Shown piece by piece: positions 19,172 to 27,472 of a stretch of DNA of 50,250 nucleotides. The translations under genes were made by a program, and so were the position numbers. The stretch comes from Leucobacter chromiiresistens (GTDB taxonomy: Bacteria > Actinomycetota > Actinomycetes > Actinomycetales > Microbacteriaceae), in the NCBI RefSeq assembly GCF_001477055.1, contig NZ_LDRK01000024.1, positions 1 through 50,250 of the forward strand, in the 5' to 3' direction. The notes below the pieces were generated by a model. It was given only the letters and a program-made list of their open reading frames with translations. It searched no databases and was not told where the DNA came from. Numbering within the stretch: the stretch's first letter is position 1; each line of letters starts with the position of its first letter.

Positions 19172-20872
19172 GTGTCGCCTGACGTCGCTTCGAGCGGCGC
19201 CCTTCCGACCGAGATCGACCGCGCGAGGTACCGGCGCATCCTCAGGTTCGCATCGCGGCACCTCGCGCACGCCTGGTGGTTCGAGCTCGTGCTGCCGAGG
19301 TTCGGGCTGCAGCGCATCACCGAGCGCACGCGCCCGCGGCGGATGCGGAGGTTCGCGCGGGCGTTCCACGGACTCGCCGTCGAGCTCGGCGGACTGATGA
19401 TCAAGGTGGGGCAGTTCATGTCGTCGCGCCTCGACGTGCTGCCGCCCGAGATCACCGCAGAACTTGAGGGCCTGCAGGACGAGGTGCCCCCGGAGCCGTT
19501 CGCCGACATCCGGCGCCTCGCGGAGGCGGAGCTCGGCGTGCCGCTCACGACCGTGTTCTCGCACGTCGACGAGGAGCCGCTCGCCGCCGCCTCGCTGGGC
19601 CAGGCGCACGCGGCGATCCTCACCCCGTCGCTGGCGGAGGACGTCGGCTTCTCGAACGCCGTGCTGAAGGTGCAGCGCCCCGGAATCGACGGAATCGTGG
19701 CGGTCGATCTCGCCGCGCTGCGCAAGGTGGGTCGCTGGCTGAGCCACGTACGCCTCGTGTCGCGCCGCGTCGACATGCCGTCGCTCGTCGAGGAGTTCGC
19801 GGTGACGAGCCTCGAGGAGATCGACTACCTGCAGGAGGCGGCCAATGCGGAGCGCTTCCGCGAGAACTTCGCGGGAAACGCGGGGGTCGCCGTGCCCGAA
19901 GTCGTCTGGGAGCGCACCAGCCGCCGCGTGCTCACGCTGCAAGACGTCTCGGCGATCAAAGTGACCGACATCGACGCCCTGCGGGCTGCAGGAGTCGAGC
20001 CGCACGACGTCGCGCTGCGGTTCGCGGCGGTCATGTTCGACCAGCTGTTCACCCATGCCTTCTTCCACGCCGACCCGCACCCCGGCAACGTCTTCGTCAC
20101 CCCCGACGACGACGCTCCGGAGGGGTGGCGGCTCACCTTCATCGACTTCGGGATGATGGGGGAGGTGCCTGCGGGCACCCGCGGAGCGCTCCGCTCCATG
20201 CTGATCGCCGCTGCGACGCGGGACGGCCGGGGCCTCGTCGCCGCGATGCGCGAGGTCGGCGTGCTGCTGCCCACCGCCGACGTCACTGAGCTCGAGCGGG
20301 CGATGACGCAGCTCTTCGCGCGCTTCGGGGGCATGGGGTTCGCCGACCTCCGGGAGGTCGACCCGCGCGAGTTCCGCGACTTCGGGCACGAGTTCAGCGA
20401 CGTGATCCGCACCCTCCCGTTCCAGCTGCCCGAGAACTTCCTGCTCATCATCCGGGCGATCTCCCTCACCTCCGGGGTGTGCAGCTCCCTCGACCCGAAG
20501 TTCAACCTGTGGGATGCGATCGAGCCCTACGCGCAGCAGCTCATCCGGGAGGAGCGCGGCAACGTCGTGGGTGACGCGGCTCGTCGCGCCCTCGACGCGG
20601 CTCGGGCCTTCGCGCTCCTGCCGGGGCGGATTGGATCGACGCTCGACCGCATCGACGGCGGTGAACTCGAGGTGCGCTCGCCGCAGCTCGAGCAGCGCGT
20701 GCGACGCGCCGAGGCGAGACGCCGGAATCAGACCCCCGCGATCCTCTTCGGGTCGCTGCTCATCAGCGGTGCGCTGATCCGCGACGCCGATGCGGCGCTC
20801 AGCACCGCCTTCATGCTCGGCTCGCTCGCCCCGCTCGGAGCGGTCGTGGTCAACGCCCTGCGGGGCCGGTAG
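19172..20872 (+). CDS. AarF/UbiB (ABC1) atypical kinase-like membrane protein
   Basis: The 566-residue protein has the UbiB/ADCK kinase-like core: the KxGQ motif (LMIKVGQFMSSR), the alanine-rich loop in place of the P-loop (AAASLGQAHAA), HADPHPGNVFV for the catalytic loop and FIDFGMMG for the metal-binding DFG. Two hydrophobic C-terminal segments (TPAILFGSLLISGALI, AFMLGSLAPLGAVVVNAL) anchor it in the membrane. UbiB-type proteins support quinone or lipid homeostasis; the substrate here is unknown. The open frame extends far upstream over the PadR gene. The GTG at 19172, just past the PadR stop, is chosen, although no strong Shine-Dalgarno is present. Confidence 0.88.
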   Translation: MSPDVASSGALPTEIDRARYRRILRFASRHLAHAWWFELVLPRFGLQRITERTRPRRMRRFARAFHGLAVELGGLMIKVGQFMSSRLDVLPPEITAELEGLQDEVPPEPFADIRRLAEAELGVPLTTVFSHVDEEPLAAASLGQAHAAILTPSLAEDVGFSNAVLKVQRPGIDGIVAVDLAALRKVGRWLSHVRLVSRRVDMPSLVEEFAVTSLEEIDYLQEAANAERFRENFAGNAGVAVPEVVWERTSRRVLTLQDVSAIKVTDIDALRAAGVEPHDVALRFAAVMFDQLFTHAFFHADPHPGNVFVTPDDDAPEGWRLTFIDFGMMGEVPAGTRGALRSMLIAAATRDGRGLVAAMREVGVLLPTADVTELERAMTQLFARFGGMGFADLREVDPREFRDFGHEFSDVIRTLPFQLPENFLLIIRAISLTSGVCSSLDPKFNLWDAIEPYAQQLIREERGNVVGDAARRALDAARAFALLPGRIGSTLDRIDGGELEVRSPQLEQRVRRAEARRRNQTPAILFGSLLISGALIRDADAALSTAFMLGSLAPLGAVVVNALRGR

Positions 20873-20938
20873 CGTCGCTGCGAGATCGGAGGTCGTGGGC
20901 TGTCGAGCGACCGGAGCCGGGTTGCTGACGAGTGCGCT

Positions 20939-22138
20939 TCACGCCGTCGGCGTCTCCTCCCGACGTTCGACGCTCCGCCGCTCGGCCACGCGGGGCGCGA
21001 GGAGGATCGCGACCGCCATGAGCGCGAGCGGTGCGAGCAGGGCGGTGCGGAGCCCGGCGTGCTCGCCGATGAACCCGAGCAGGGGCGGGCCCACGAGGAA
21101 CGCGACGTAGCCGACGGTGGCGACGATCGCCACTCGGGTGGCGGGATCCTGCCCCGATGCGCCCGCGACCGACAGGGCGACGGGGAAGCCCAGCGAGGCG
21201 CCGAGCCCCCAGAGAATCACCGCCGCACCTGCTGCGACCTGGTGATCGACGAAGATGACGATGGCGAGGCCGACGACACCCGAGACGGCGCTCGCGCAGA
21301 GCACGGCGGGACGGCCGAAGCGCTCGATGAACGGGCCGCCCGCGAACCGGCCGACCGTCATCGAGGCGGCGAACACCGCGTACACCGCCGAGCCGAAGGC
21401 CGGATCGAGGCCGTGCCCGTCGACCATGACGAGCGGCAGCCAGTCGTTCGCCGTTCCCTCGGCGAACGCCATGGCGAGCACGACGACGCCGATGAGGATC
21501 AGGCGTCCGTCCAGCGCCGAGCGCAGCCGGCCCCGCCCGCTCCGGGTGTCGGCATCGCGCTGGGCGATGCCGACACCCGGCGGGACATGCGGGATCGCAG
21601 CGATGAGCGCAGCTGTGGCGATCGCGCCGACGGCGCCGAGATGCCAGACCACCGGAACCGCGAGCGCGGTGAACCCGATGCCGGCTGTCGCGCCCACCAC
21701 CGTTCCCAGGCTGAAGAAGCCGTGCAGTGCGGGCAGCACCGGCCGGCCGAAGCCGCGCTCGATGTCGGCGCCCTCCACGTTCATCGCGATCTCGCTCCCG
21801 CCCATGCCGAGGCCGAACATGAACAGCCCGGCGGTGACCACGAGGGGTGCTCCGATCGCCGATCCCGAACCGATCGTGGGCATGCTGAGAATCACTCCGA
21901 GAGTGCCGACGAAGATGAGCGGGCGCGCCCCGAATCGAGCCACGAGCGGGCCCGACGAGAGGATGCCGATCATGGAGCCCGCCGACAGTCCGAAGAGCAC
22001 GAGCCCCATCTCCGCGGTCGAGAGCTGCAGCAGATCCCGGATCGCCGGGGTGCGCGTGACCCATGACGCGATGGTGACGCCGGGGATGAAGAAGAGCGCG
22101 AACAGCGCGAGGCGGCGGCGGGTGAGAGTAGCGTGCAC
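20939..22138 (-). CDS. MFS transporter
   Basis: The 399-residue protein has twelve hydrophobic segments in two six-helix bundles. The loop between TM2 and TM3 carries GPLVARFGARPLI, the RxxGRR/RFG-type motif A of the major facilitator superfamily, and its second-half counterpart GPFIERFGRPAVL is also present. It resembles YbjJ-like members. The GTG at 22138 has AGGAG 5 nt upstream. It is divergent from a TetR-family gene with a palindrome between them, the classical layout of a repressor-controlled exporter. The exported compound is not predictable. Confidence 0.88.
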   Translation of the reverse strand: MHATLTRRRLALFALFFIPGVTIASWVTRTPAIRDLLQLSTAEMGLVLFGLSAGSMIGILSSGPLVARFGARPLIFVGTLGVILSMPTIGSGSAIGAPLVVTAGLFMFGLGMGGSEIAMNVEGADIERGFGRPVLPALHGFFSLGTVVGATAGIGFTALAVPVVWHLGAVGAIATAALIAAIPHVPPGVGIAQRDADTRSGRGRLRSALDGRLILIGVVVLAMAFAEGTANDWLPLVMVDGHGLDPAFGSAVYAVFAASMTVGRFAGGPFIERFGRPAVLCASAVSGVVGLAIVIFVDHQVAAGAAVILWGLGASLGFPVALSVAGASGQDPATRVAIVATVGYVAFLVGPPLLGFIGEHAGLRTALLAPLALMAVAILLAPRVAERRSVERREETPTA

Positions 22139-22194
22139 GGAGGCTCCTGAATACGGGGATGCGGAGTGGCGCGCAACGCGCGCGGCTCACGGTG

Positions 22195-22208
22195 TGTACA
22201 AATGTACA
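22195..22208 (+). promoter_or_regulatory. Candidate TetR operator between the MFS and TetR genes
   Basis: TGTACAAATGTACA is a near-perfect palindrome (only the central AA/TT breaks symmetry). It lies in the divergent gap, 32 nt upstream of the tetR-type ATG and 57 nt upstream of the MFS GTG. Confidence 0.5.
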
Positions 22209-22239
22209 AGGACGTCTCTCAATCTACCCGAGGAGCACG

Positions 22240-22776
22240 ATGACCGGCGACACCCCCGATCGACGCTCGCAGATCGTGCGCGCCGCGATCGACGACATCA
22301 TTGAGCTCGGCGTGCACCGCGCTACGCACCGATCCATCGCCGCCCGCGCGGCGGTGCCGCCCGGTTCGCTGACCTACTACTTCGGAGGGCTGCACGAGAT
22401 CTTCGAGGCGGCGTTCCGCGCCATGTACACCGACATGTCGCAGGAGTACCGGGCGCGACTCGAGCGGGCGACGAACGTCGATGCGGCGATCGACGCCGTC
22501 GTCGACCTCATCGCCGGCGACTACGTGGACGATCGGCAGATGCGGGCGCTCTTCGAGATGTACTCCTTCGGCAGCGTCAACGCCACCGTGCGCGAGTACT
22601 GCCACGACTGGATGCGGCTCAGCCGATCCTCGCTCTCGATGCACTTCCCCGAGCGCACGGCCCGCGCTCTCGACGCGCTGATCGAGGGGTGGCCGATGCA
22701 TCGGTACTTCGAGCGCCGCGACCTCGACCGGGCGTACGTGCGCGACGTGGTGCAGGCCGTCGTGCGCCTCGGATGA
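22240..22776 (+). CDS. TetR-family transcriptional regulator
   Basis: The 178-residue protein begins with a TetR N-terminal HTH: RRSQIVRAAIDDIIELG, then HRSIAARAAVPPGSLTYYFGGLHEIFEAAF at about residues 30-60. The HTH recognition helix is followed by the usual YYF signature. The rest is an all-alpha ligand-binding domain containing FEMYSFGSVN. The ATG at 22240 follows GAGGAG and matches the family start; the upstream extension of the frame overlaps the operator region. It probably represses the divergent MFS gene through the palindrome at 22195. Confidence 0.92.
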   Translation: MTGDTPDRRSQIVRAAIDDIIELGVHRATHRSIAARAAVPPGSLTYYFGGLHEIFEAAFRAMYTDMSQEYRARLERATNVDAAIDAVVDLIAGDYVDDRQMRALFEMYSFGSVNATVREYCHDWMRLSRSSLSMHFPERTARALDALIEGWPMHRYFERRDLDRAYVRDVVQAVVRLG

Positions 22777-22806
22777 ACGGGCGCGAGCGATCCTCGCGGG
22801 ATGGCG

Positions 22807-23364
22807 TCACGCGCCCGATGCGCCACCGGTCGGCGGCGCGTCAGCACCGCTTCTGAGCGCGGCGTCGATCTCGCCCATCACCTGCGCGAGGCGCGTGCGC
22901 CCCTCCGGCGCGGGCGGATACCGGCGCAGGATCGCCGGTACCGGCTCCTCGGCGAGGGCGATCAGGGCGCGCACCTCGCTCCCGGGCTCAGCTCCCGGGC
23001 GCGACTCGTGCACGATCGCGGCGCACGCCGCGGCGCGCAGGATGTGGCCGACCTGCGACGCCCGCGCGATCGGATGGAGATAGGCCGCGGCCGCCGCGTC
23101 GCCGCAGGCGAGCGCCGCCAGCCGAGCTCGCTCGTCCGGGGCCTCCCGAGCAGCGCGGTGCGCCGCGAACGCCGCGGTGCGCTGCCGATTCGAGCGGGGA
23201 GCGCCCTCCGCGAAGACGCGCGCCGCGTCGAGCGCCTCCCGCGGTCGCGAGTCGTGCGGCGCGACGGCCTCGAAGTCGGGCAGCACGCGCGACGCGCACG
23301 AAGCGGCGAACCGGGCCACCGCGCGCAGCTCCTCGGGAGCGAGCACGAAGTCGTCTGCAGCCAT
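22807..23364 (-). CDS. Imm-5-like putative immunity-type protein
   Basis: The 185-residue alpha-helical protein resembles a widespread actinobacterial family labelled putative immunity protein (Imm-5-like). Conserved-looking blocks are LAPEELRAVARFAASCA, RPREALDAARVFAEGAPR, AHRAAREAP, and AAAAYLHPIARASQVGHILRAA. The family function is unverified, and no toxin gene is next to it, so immunity against a polymorphic toxin is only a name here. The ATG at 23364 (MAADDF) fits the start; an upstream ATG at 23409 would add a basic 15-residue stretch. It is convergent with the TetR gene. Confidence 0.65.
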   Translation of the reverse strand: MAADDFVLAPEELRAVARFAASCASRVLPDFEAVAPHDSRPREALDAARVFAEGAPRSNRQRTAAFAAHRAAREAPDERARLAALACGDAAAAAYLHPIARASQVGHILRAAACAAIVHESRPGAEPGSEVRALIALAEEPVPAILRRYPPAPEGRTRLAQVMGEIDAALRSGADAPPTGGASGA

Positions 23365-23458
23365 AGCGCTATTCTCGGCCACGGCTCGCGGTGAGCGCCA
23401 GCCGTACACCCCGGAGCGGGCCCGCCGCCACCCCGTGAGGCGGACGCCATGCGCCGCC

Positions 23459-23464
23459 TATGAT
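23459..23464 (+). promoter_or_regulatory. -10 box of the partner-switch operon
   Basis: TATGAT matches the -10 consensus and would start transcription near 23471. This lies after the first in-frame ATGs at 23460/23463, which supports translation from 23502. Confidence 0.5.
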
Positions 23465-23501
23465 GAAGGAACTTGGTCGAGAGGGCGGCGGAGGAGGAAG
23501 C

Positions 23502-24656
23502 ATGTTCACGGAGGAACGACGACTCGCAGCGCTCGAAGAGATGGGTGTGCTCGACACGCCCCCCGATGAGCGCGTGGACCGGGTGGCGCGGCTCGCGAAG
23601 GAGATGTTCGGCGTGCCGATGGTGAGCGTCTCGCTCGTCGACCGCGACCGCCAGTGGCGCAAATCCCAGATCGGTCTCGGCGCGGCCGAGGCTCCGCGCG
23701 AAGATTCGTTCTGCGACTACACGGTGCGTCAGAACCGCATGGTCGTCGTCGAAGACGCGAGCGCGGCGGAGGAGTTCGCCGACAACCCGTTCGTCGCGGG
23801 CGATCCGCACCTGCGGTTCTACGCGGGGCATCCGCTCTACGCGCCGGGCGGAGAGCCGGTGGGCACCCTCTGCGTGATCGACACGCAGCCGCGCGATTTC
23901 ACCGAGAGCCAGAGCGCGCTGCTGCGCGACCTCGCCGGATGGGTGCAGGCGGAACTCACGCGTGACGACGAACTCGACCACGCGGCGATCATCCAGCGCG
24001 CGCTCGAGCCCAAGCGGCTGCCCCGCGTGCCCGGACTCGAGATCGCCGCTGCCGCCGTCGCGCGAGGCCACCTGTCGGGCGACTTCTACGATCTCATGCC
24101 GCGGGAGGGCACGCTGCGGTTGACCCTGGCCGACGCCATGGGCAAGGGCGCCGGCCCGGCGATCGTCGCCGCGGGCGTGCGCGCCGCGCTGCGCACGGCC
24201 CCCGAGCGCGGGATCGCCGCGGCCATGGCCGGCGCCGACCGCCTCGTCGAAGAGGATCTCGGCGATACCGGCATGTTCGTCACCGCCGTGCACGCCGACA
24301 TCGACACCCGCACCGGGGCGATCGATCTCGTCGACGCCGGGCACGGTCTCGGCCTCGTGGTGCGCGCCGACGGCACCTGGGAGCACCTCCGCTCGGCCGG
24401 CCTGCCCCTCGGCATGGGCTTCGGCGATGAGGCCGAGCGCGAGCCGGTGCACACGGTGCTCGCGCCGGGCGACTGCTTCGCCTGCAGCAGCGACGGACTG
24501 CTCGATGTGCTCGACCCGGAGGCTCCGTTCGCGCAGTTCGCCCACATCGTCGGCGAGCACGGACCCGAGGGCGCGGTGCGCGCCGTACTCGACCTCGCGC
24601 GCGACGCGAAGGCGTCGGACGACATCACGGTGCTCGTCGTCAGGCGCACGGCATGA
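23502..24656 (+). CDS. GAF-PP2C serine phosphatase (RsbU-like)
   Basis: The 384-residue protein has a GAF sensor domain (about residues 18-150, with VSVSLVDRDRQW and REDSFCDYTV) and a SpoIIE-type PP2C phosphatase (about 180-384). PP2C metal ligands are visible in SGDFYD (D194, D197), LADAMGKG (D211), SSDGLLD (D331) and SDDITVL (D373-D374). RsbU/SpoIIE proteins dephosphorylate STAS antagonists, and a STAS gene lies two genes downstream. The ATG at 23502 follows GGAGGAGG. The -10 box at 23459 argues against the earlier ATGs. The gene starts a four-gene operon and overlaps the glycosyltransferase by ATGA. Confidence 0.9.
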   Translation: MFTEERRLAALEEMGVLDTPPDERVDRVARLAKEMFGVPMVSVSLVDRDRQWRKSQIGLGAAEAPREDSFCDYTVRQNRMVVVEDASAAEEFADNPFVAGDPHLRFYAGHPLYAPGGEPVGTLCVIDTQPRDFTESQSALLRDLAGWVQAELTRDDELDHAAIIQRALEPKRLPRVPGLEIAAAAVARGHLSGDFYDLMPREGTLRLTLADAMGKGAGPAIVAAGVRAALRTAPERGIAAAMAGADRLVEEDLGDTGMFVTAVHADIDTRTGAIDLVDAGHGLGLVVRADGTWEHLRSAGLPLGMGFGDEAEREPVHTVLAPGDCFACSSDGLLDVLDPEAPFAQFAHIVGEHGPEGAVRAVLDLARDAKASDDITVLVVRRTA

Positions 24657-26614
24657 CCGCCCGCTTCGCCGCCATTCGCATCCTCGCCGTGCTCTCGGTG
24701 CTGCTCGGCACGAACTACGTGGTGTGGCGCTGGCTCGACTCGATCAACTGGGCAGCCTGGTGGATCGCCGTGCCGCTCGTCATCGCCGAGACCTACAGCC
24801 TCATCGACACCTGGTTCTTCTGCCTGACGATGTGGCGGGCGCGTGAGCGGCCGGGCCCGGCCTCGCCGCCGCAGGGAACGGTCGACGTGCTGATCACGAC
24901 CTACAACGAGCCGATCGAGCTCGTCATGGAGACCGCGCTCGCCGCGCAGCGGATCGCCTATCCGCACGAGACCTGGATCCTCGACGACGGCGGGCGCGCC
25001 GACGTCGAGCGGGCGGCCCGCGAGGCGGGCATCGGCTACCTCACCCGCTCCGACGACTGGACGGGCAAGCCGCGGCACGCGAAGGCGGGCAACCTCAACA
25101 ACGCCCTCTTCCAGACCGACGGCGAGTTCCTGCTCATCCTCGACGCCGACCAGATTCCCGACCCGCTGATCCTCCACCGCACGCTCGGCTATTTCGCCGA
25201 TGACCCCGAGGTCGCGCTCGTGCAGACGCCGCAGTGGTTCTCGAACGTGGACGAGGCGGATCCGCTCGGCAGTCAGGCGCCGCTGTTCTACGGACCGATC
25301 CAGCAGGGCAAGGACGGCTGGAACGCGGCCTTCTTCTGCGGGTCGAACGCGGTGCTGCGGCGCGAGGCGCTCATGCAGCTCGGCATCGTCGGCTACGTGC
25401 GCGATATCGCCACGTCGACGAAGCGTGCGTTGCGCGTCGCCGAATCGCTCATCAGTCGCGAAGCCCGGCGCGCAGAGGACGCGGCGCTCGCGGCCGAACT
25501 CGTGGGTCTGCGCACCGCGATCCGGAGCGCGCGAGACGACATCGCCGCCGGCTCGCCCATCGCCGATGCGACCTTCGCGGTGCGCGACGCGGTGGATCGG
25601 GCCGCCCGCGCGCTCGTCGCCGACGATGTCGCCGCCATGCGCGCCGACCTCGAGATCATCGCCTCGGTGCCGATCGAGCGCGACGCGGAGCTCGACGGGG
25701 TCGTCGTCGACGAGGTGCGCCTCGACCGCCTGGCGACCGCCGAGCTCTCGCCGCTCGGCGCCGTCGAAGCCGTGCGCGGGCTGCTCGACGCGCTCCGCAT
25801 CGACCGCGGTCACGAGGCGCAGCCGCTGCAGCCGCTCGCGACGATCTCGGTGACCGAGGACATGGCGACGGCGATGCACCTGCACGCCCTCGGCTGGCGG
25901 AGCGTCTACCACCACGAGATTCTCGCGCGCGGCCTCGCCCCGGAGGATCTGCGGACCATGCTCACGCAGCGACTGCGCTGGGCGCAGGGCACCCTGCAGG
26001 TGATGCTGCGCGACAACCCGCTCGTCAAGCGCGGGTTGTCGGCCGGCCAGCGGCTGATGTACTTCGCCACCATGTGGAGCTACCTCTCCGGGTTCACGGC
26101 CGTCGTCTATCTGGCGGCGCCCGTCATCTACCTCGTCTTCGGCGTGATGCCGGTCACGGCGTGGAGCGTCGACTTCTTCGCCCGCTTCCTCCCGTACTTC
26201 CTCGTCAATCAGGCGCTCTTCCTCGTCGTCGCCCGCGGCATGCGCACGTGGCGCGGGCAGCAGTACTCGCTCGCGCTCTTCCCCGTCTGGATCCGTGCGT
26301 GCTGCACGGCGCTCGCGAACGTGTGGTTCGGCCGGTCGCTGAGCTTCGCCGTCACCCGCAAGGACGGGCGCGACCCCAGAGGGGTGCCGTGGCGGGAGAT
26401 CTGGCCTCAGCTGACCGCCATGGCGGTGCTCGCGGTCGGGCTGATCCTCGGCCTCGTGCGACTCGGCATCGGCACGGCCGACGGCACCGGCACGCTCGTC
26501 AACACCGCCTGGGTACTCTACGACCTCGTCGTGCTCAGCGTCATCATCCAAGCCGCCCGCTACCGCGGGCCGGCAAACAGACCCGTCGACACGACCCCTG
26601 AAGGAGCGGCATGA
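24653..26614 (+). CDS. Cellulose-synthase-like family 2 glycosyltransferase with large insert
   Basis: This 653-residue membrane enzyme has the BcsA-type processive GT2 plan. Two N-terminal TM helices (about 8-25, 36-60) come first. The GT-A domain carries LDDGG (110-114), DAD (164-166), FFCGSNAVLRR (227-237), TED (401-403) and QRLRW (439-443). Four or more C-terminal TM helices follow. All catalytic motifs are intact, so it should polymerise a nucleotide-sugar into a beta-glycan across the membrane. A helical insert of about 150 residues (247-397) lies between the acceptor segment and TED, which are normally only ~10-15 residues apart. No PilZ domain is present. It is flanked by ATGA overlaps to the phosphatase and STAS genes. 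Confidence 0.9.
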   Translation: MTARFAAIRILAVLSVLLGTNYVVWRWLDSINWAAWWIAVPLVIAETYSLIDTWFFCLTMWRARERPGPASPPQGTVDVLITTYNEPIELVMETALAAQRIAYPHETWILDDGGRADVERAAREAGIGYLTRSDDWTGKPRHAKAGNLNNALFQTDGEFLLILDADQIPDPLILHRTLGYFADDPEVALVQTPQWFSNVDEADPLGSQAPLFYGPIQQGKDGWNAAFFCGSNAVLRREALMQLGIVGYVRDIATSTKRALRVAESLISREARRAEDAALAAELVGLRTAIRSARDDIAAGSPIADATFAVRDAVDRAARALVADDVAAMRADLEIIASVPIERDAELDGVVVDEVRLDRLATAELSPLGAVEAVRGLLDALRIDRGHEAQPLQPLATISVTEDMATAMHLHALGWRSVYHHEILARGLAPEDLRTMLTQRLRWAQGTLQVMLRDNPLVKRGLSAGQRLMYFATMWSYLSGFTAVVYLAAPVIYLVFGVMPVTAWSVDFFARFLPYFLVNQALFLVVARGMRTWRGQQYSLALFPVWIRACCTALANVWFGRSLSFAVTRKDGRDPRGVPWREIWPQLTAMAVLAVGLILGLVRLGIGTADGTGTLVNTAWVLYDLVVLSVIIQAARYRGPANRPVDTTPEGAA

Positions 26615-26943
26615 ATCTCGCAACGACCGAACACGGCGACTACACGGTGATCTCGATCACGGGGCGTCTCACGGCGACCGGAGCGCCGCTGCTGCGCAAC
26701 GCGGTGAGCGATCTCGTCGATTCCGGTACCGCCCGCATCGTGGTCGACCTCGCGCACACCGAGTTCGTCGACTCGTCGGGCCTCGGCGCGCTCATCGGCG
26801 GCCTCAAGCGCGCGCGGGTCGCGGGCGGTGATCTGCGGATCGCCGCGGTTCCGGAGCAGGTGCACGCCGTGCTGCGGCTCACGAACCTCGATCGGGTGCT
26901 CAGCCTCCACTCGACGCCGGAGACGGCGTTCGATGGGCGCTGA
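26611..26943 (+). CDS. STAS-domain anti-sigma factor antagonist
   Basis: The 110-residue protein is a single STAS domain like SpoIIAA/RsbV. The phosphorylatable serine is S55 in FVDSSGLGAL, aligned with SpoIIAA S58, and ISITGRLTATGAPLLR is the first strand-helix unit. In known systems the unphosphorylated form sequesters the RsbW/SpoIIAB kinase; the kinase gene is immediately downstream with an 11-nt overlap. The start overlaps the glycosyltransferase stop (ATGA). The protein is full length, with no membrane segment. Confidence 0.92.
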   Translation: MNLATTEHGDYTVISITGRLTATGAPLLRNAVSDLVDSGTARIVVDLAHTEFVDSSGLGALIGGLKRARVAGGDLRIAAVPEQVHAVLRLTNLDRVLSLHSTPETAFDGR

Positions 26944-27445
26944 GCAGCCGGATGGCGGCGGGCCCGGCCTCGACATCAGGGGCCGCGCCGAGCTCGCGTT
27001 CGTCGAACGCGCGCTCGACGAGCTCGACGCATTCTGGGAGGGGCGCAGTCACGCCGTCGAGCCGCTCGATCGGACCCTGTTCACGCTCGCGATCAGCGAG
27101 GTGCTGACGAACATCGTGCAGCACGGAGCAGCGGGCGGGAGCGCGGCACCGTCGACGGGCGAGGGCGAGGGCGAGGGCGCGGGTGCGGGTGCGGCGGCCG
27201 GGCCGGTGGAGATCCGCATGACGATCTCGGCGAGCCGCGATGAGCTGCGAGTTGTGATCGCCGACACGGCTCCGCCCGCCGGCATCGACTGGGACGCGGT
27301 GGCGATGCCCGACGCCGACGCGGAATCCGGCCGGGGTCTCGCGCTCGCGCGGTCGTCGCTCGATGAGTTCGCACACGCGAGCGAGGACGGCGGCAACACG
27401 TGGACTCTGAGCCGCCGCATCGCGAGGGTCGACTCGGGGGAGTGA
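26933..27445 (+). CDS. RsbW/SpoIIAB-like serine kinase with Gly/Glu insert
   Basis: The 170-residue GHKL ATPase has the N-box SEVLTNIVQHG (E56, N60), the D111 region (VIADTAPPAG) and the G-rich ESGRGLALARS (G133, G135), all intact. In the known paradigm it phosphorylates the STAS partner and sequesters a sigma factor. No sigma gene lies in this window, so the output may be different. A 25-residue low-complexity insert, AAGGSAAPSTGEGEGEGAGA and onward (residues 66-90), sits right after the N-box, near the ATP lid. The ATG at 26933 lies inside the STAS gene end, so translation is coupled. Confidence 0.88.
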   Translation: MGAEQPDGGGPGLDIRGRAELAFVERALDELDAFWEGRSHAVEPLDRTLFTLAISEVLTNIVQHGAAGGSAAPSTGEGEGEGAGAGAAAGPVEIRMTISASRDELRVVIADTAPPAGIDWDAVAMPDADAESGRGLALARSSLDEFAHASEDGGNTWTLSRRIARVDSGE

Positions 27446-27472
27446 CTCGCGACGCGCGCACCTCGGCGCAGG

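Noticed and set aside
21059-22066. 335-codon plus-strand frame opposite the MFS gene
   Set aside because: It is extremely rich in His, Glu and Asp with no domain, while the MFS gene on the other strand has clear helices and motif A.
22807-23364. Toxin-immunity locus around the Imm-5-like gene
   Set aside because: No polymorphic toxin, secretion gene or repeated immunity copies are adjacent, so only the family label is kept.
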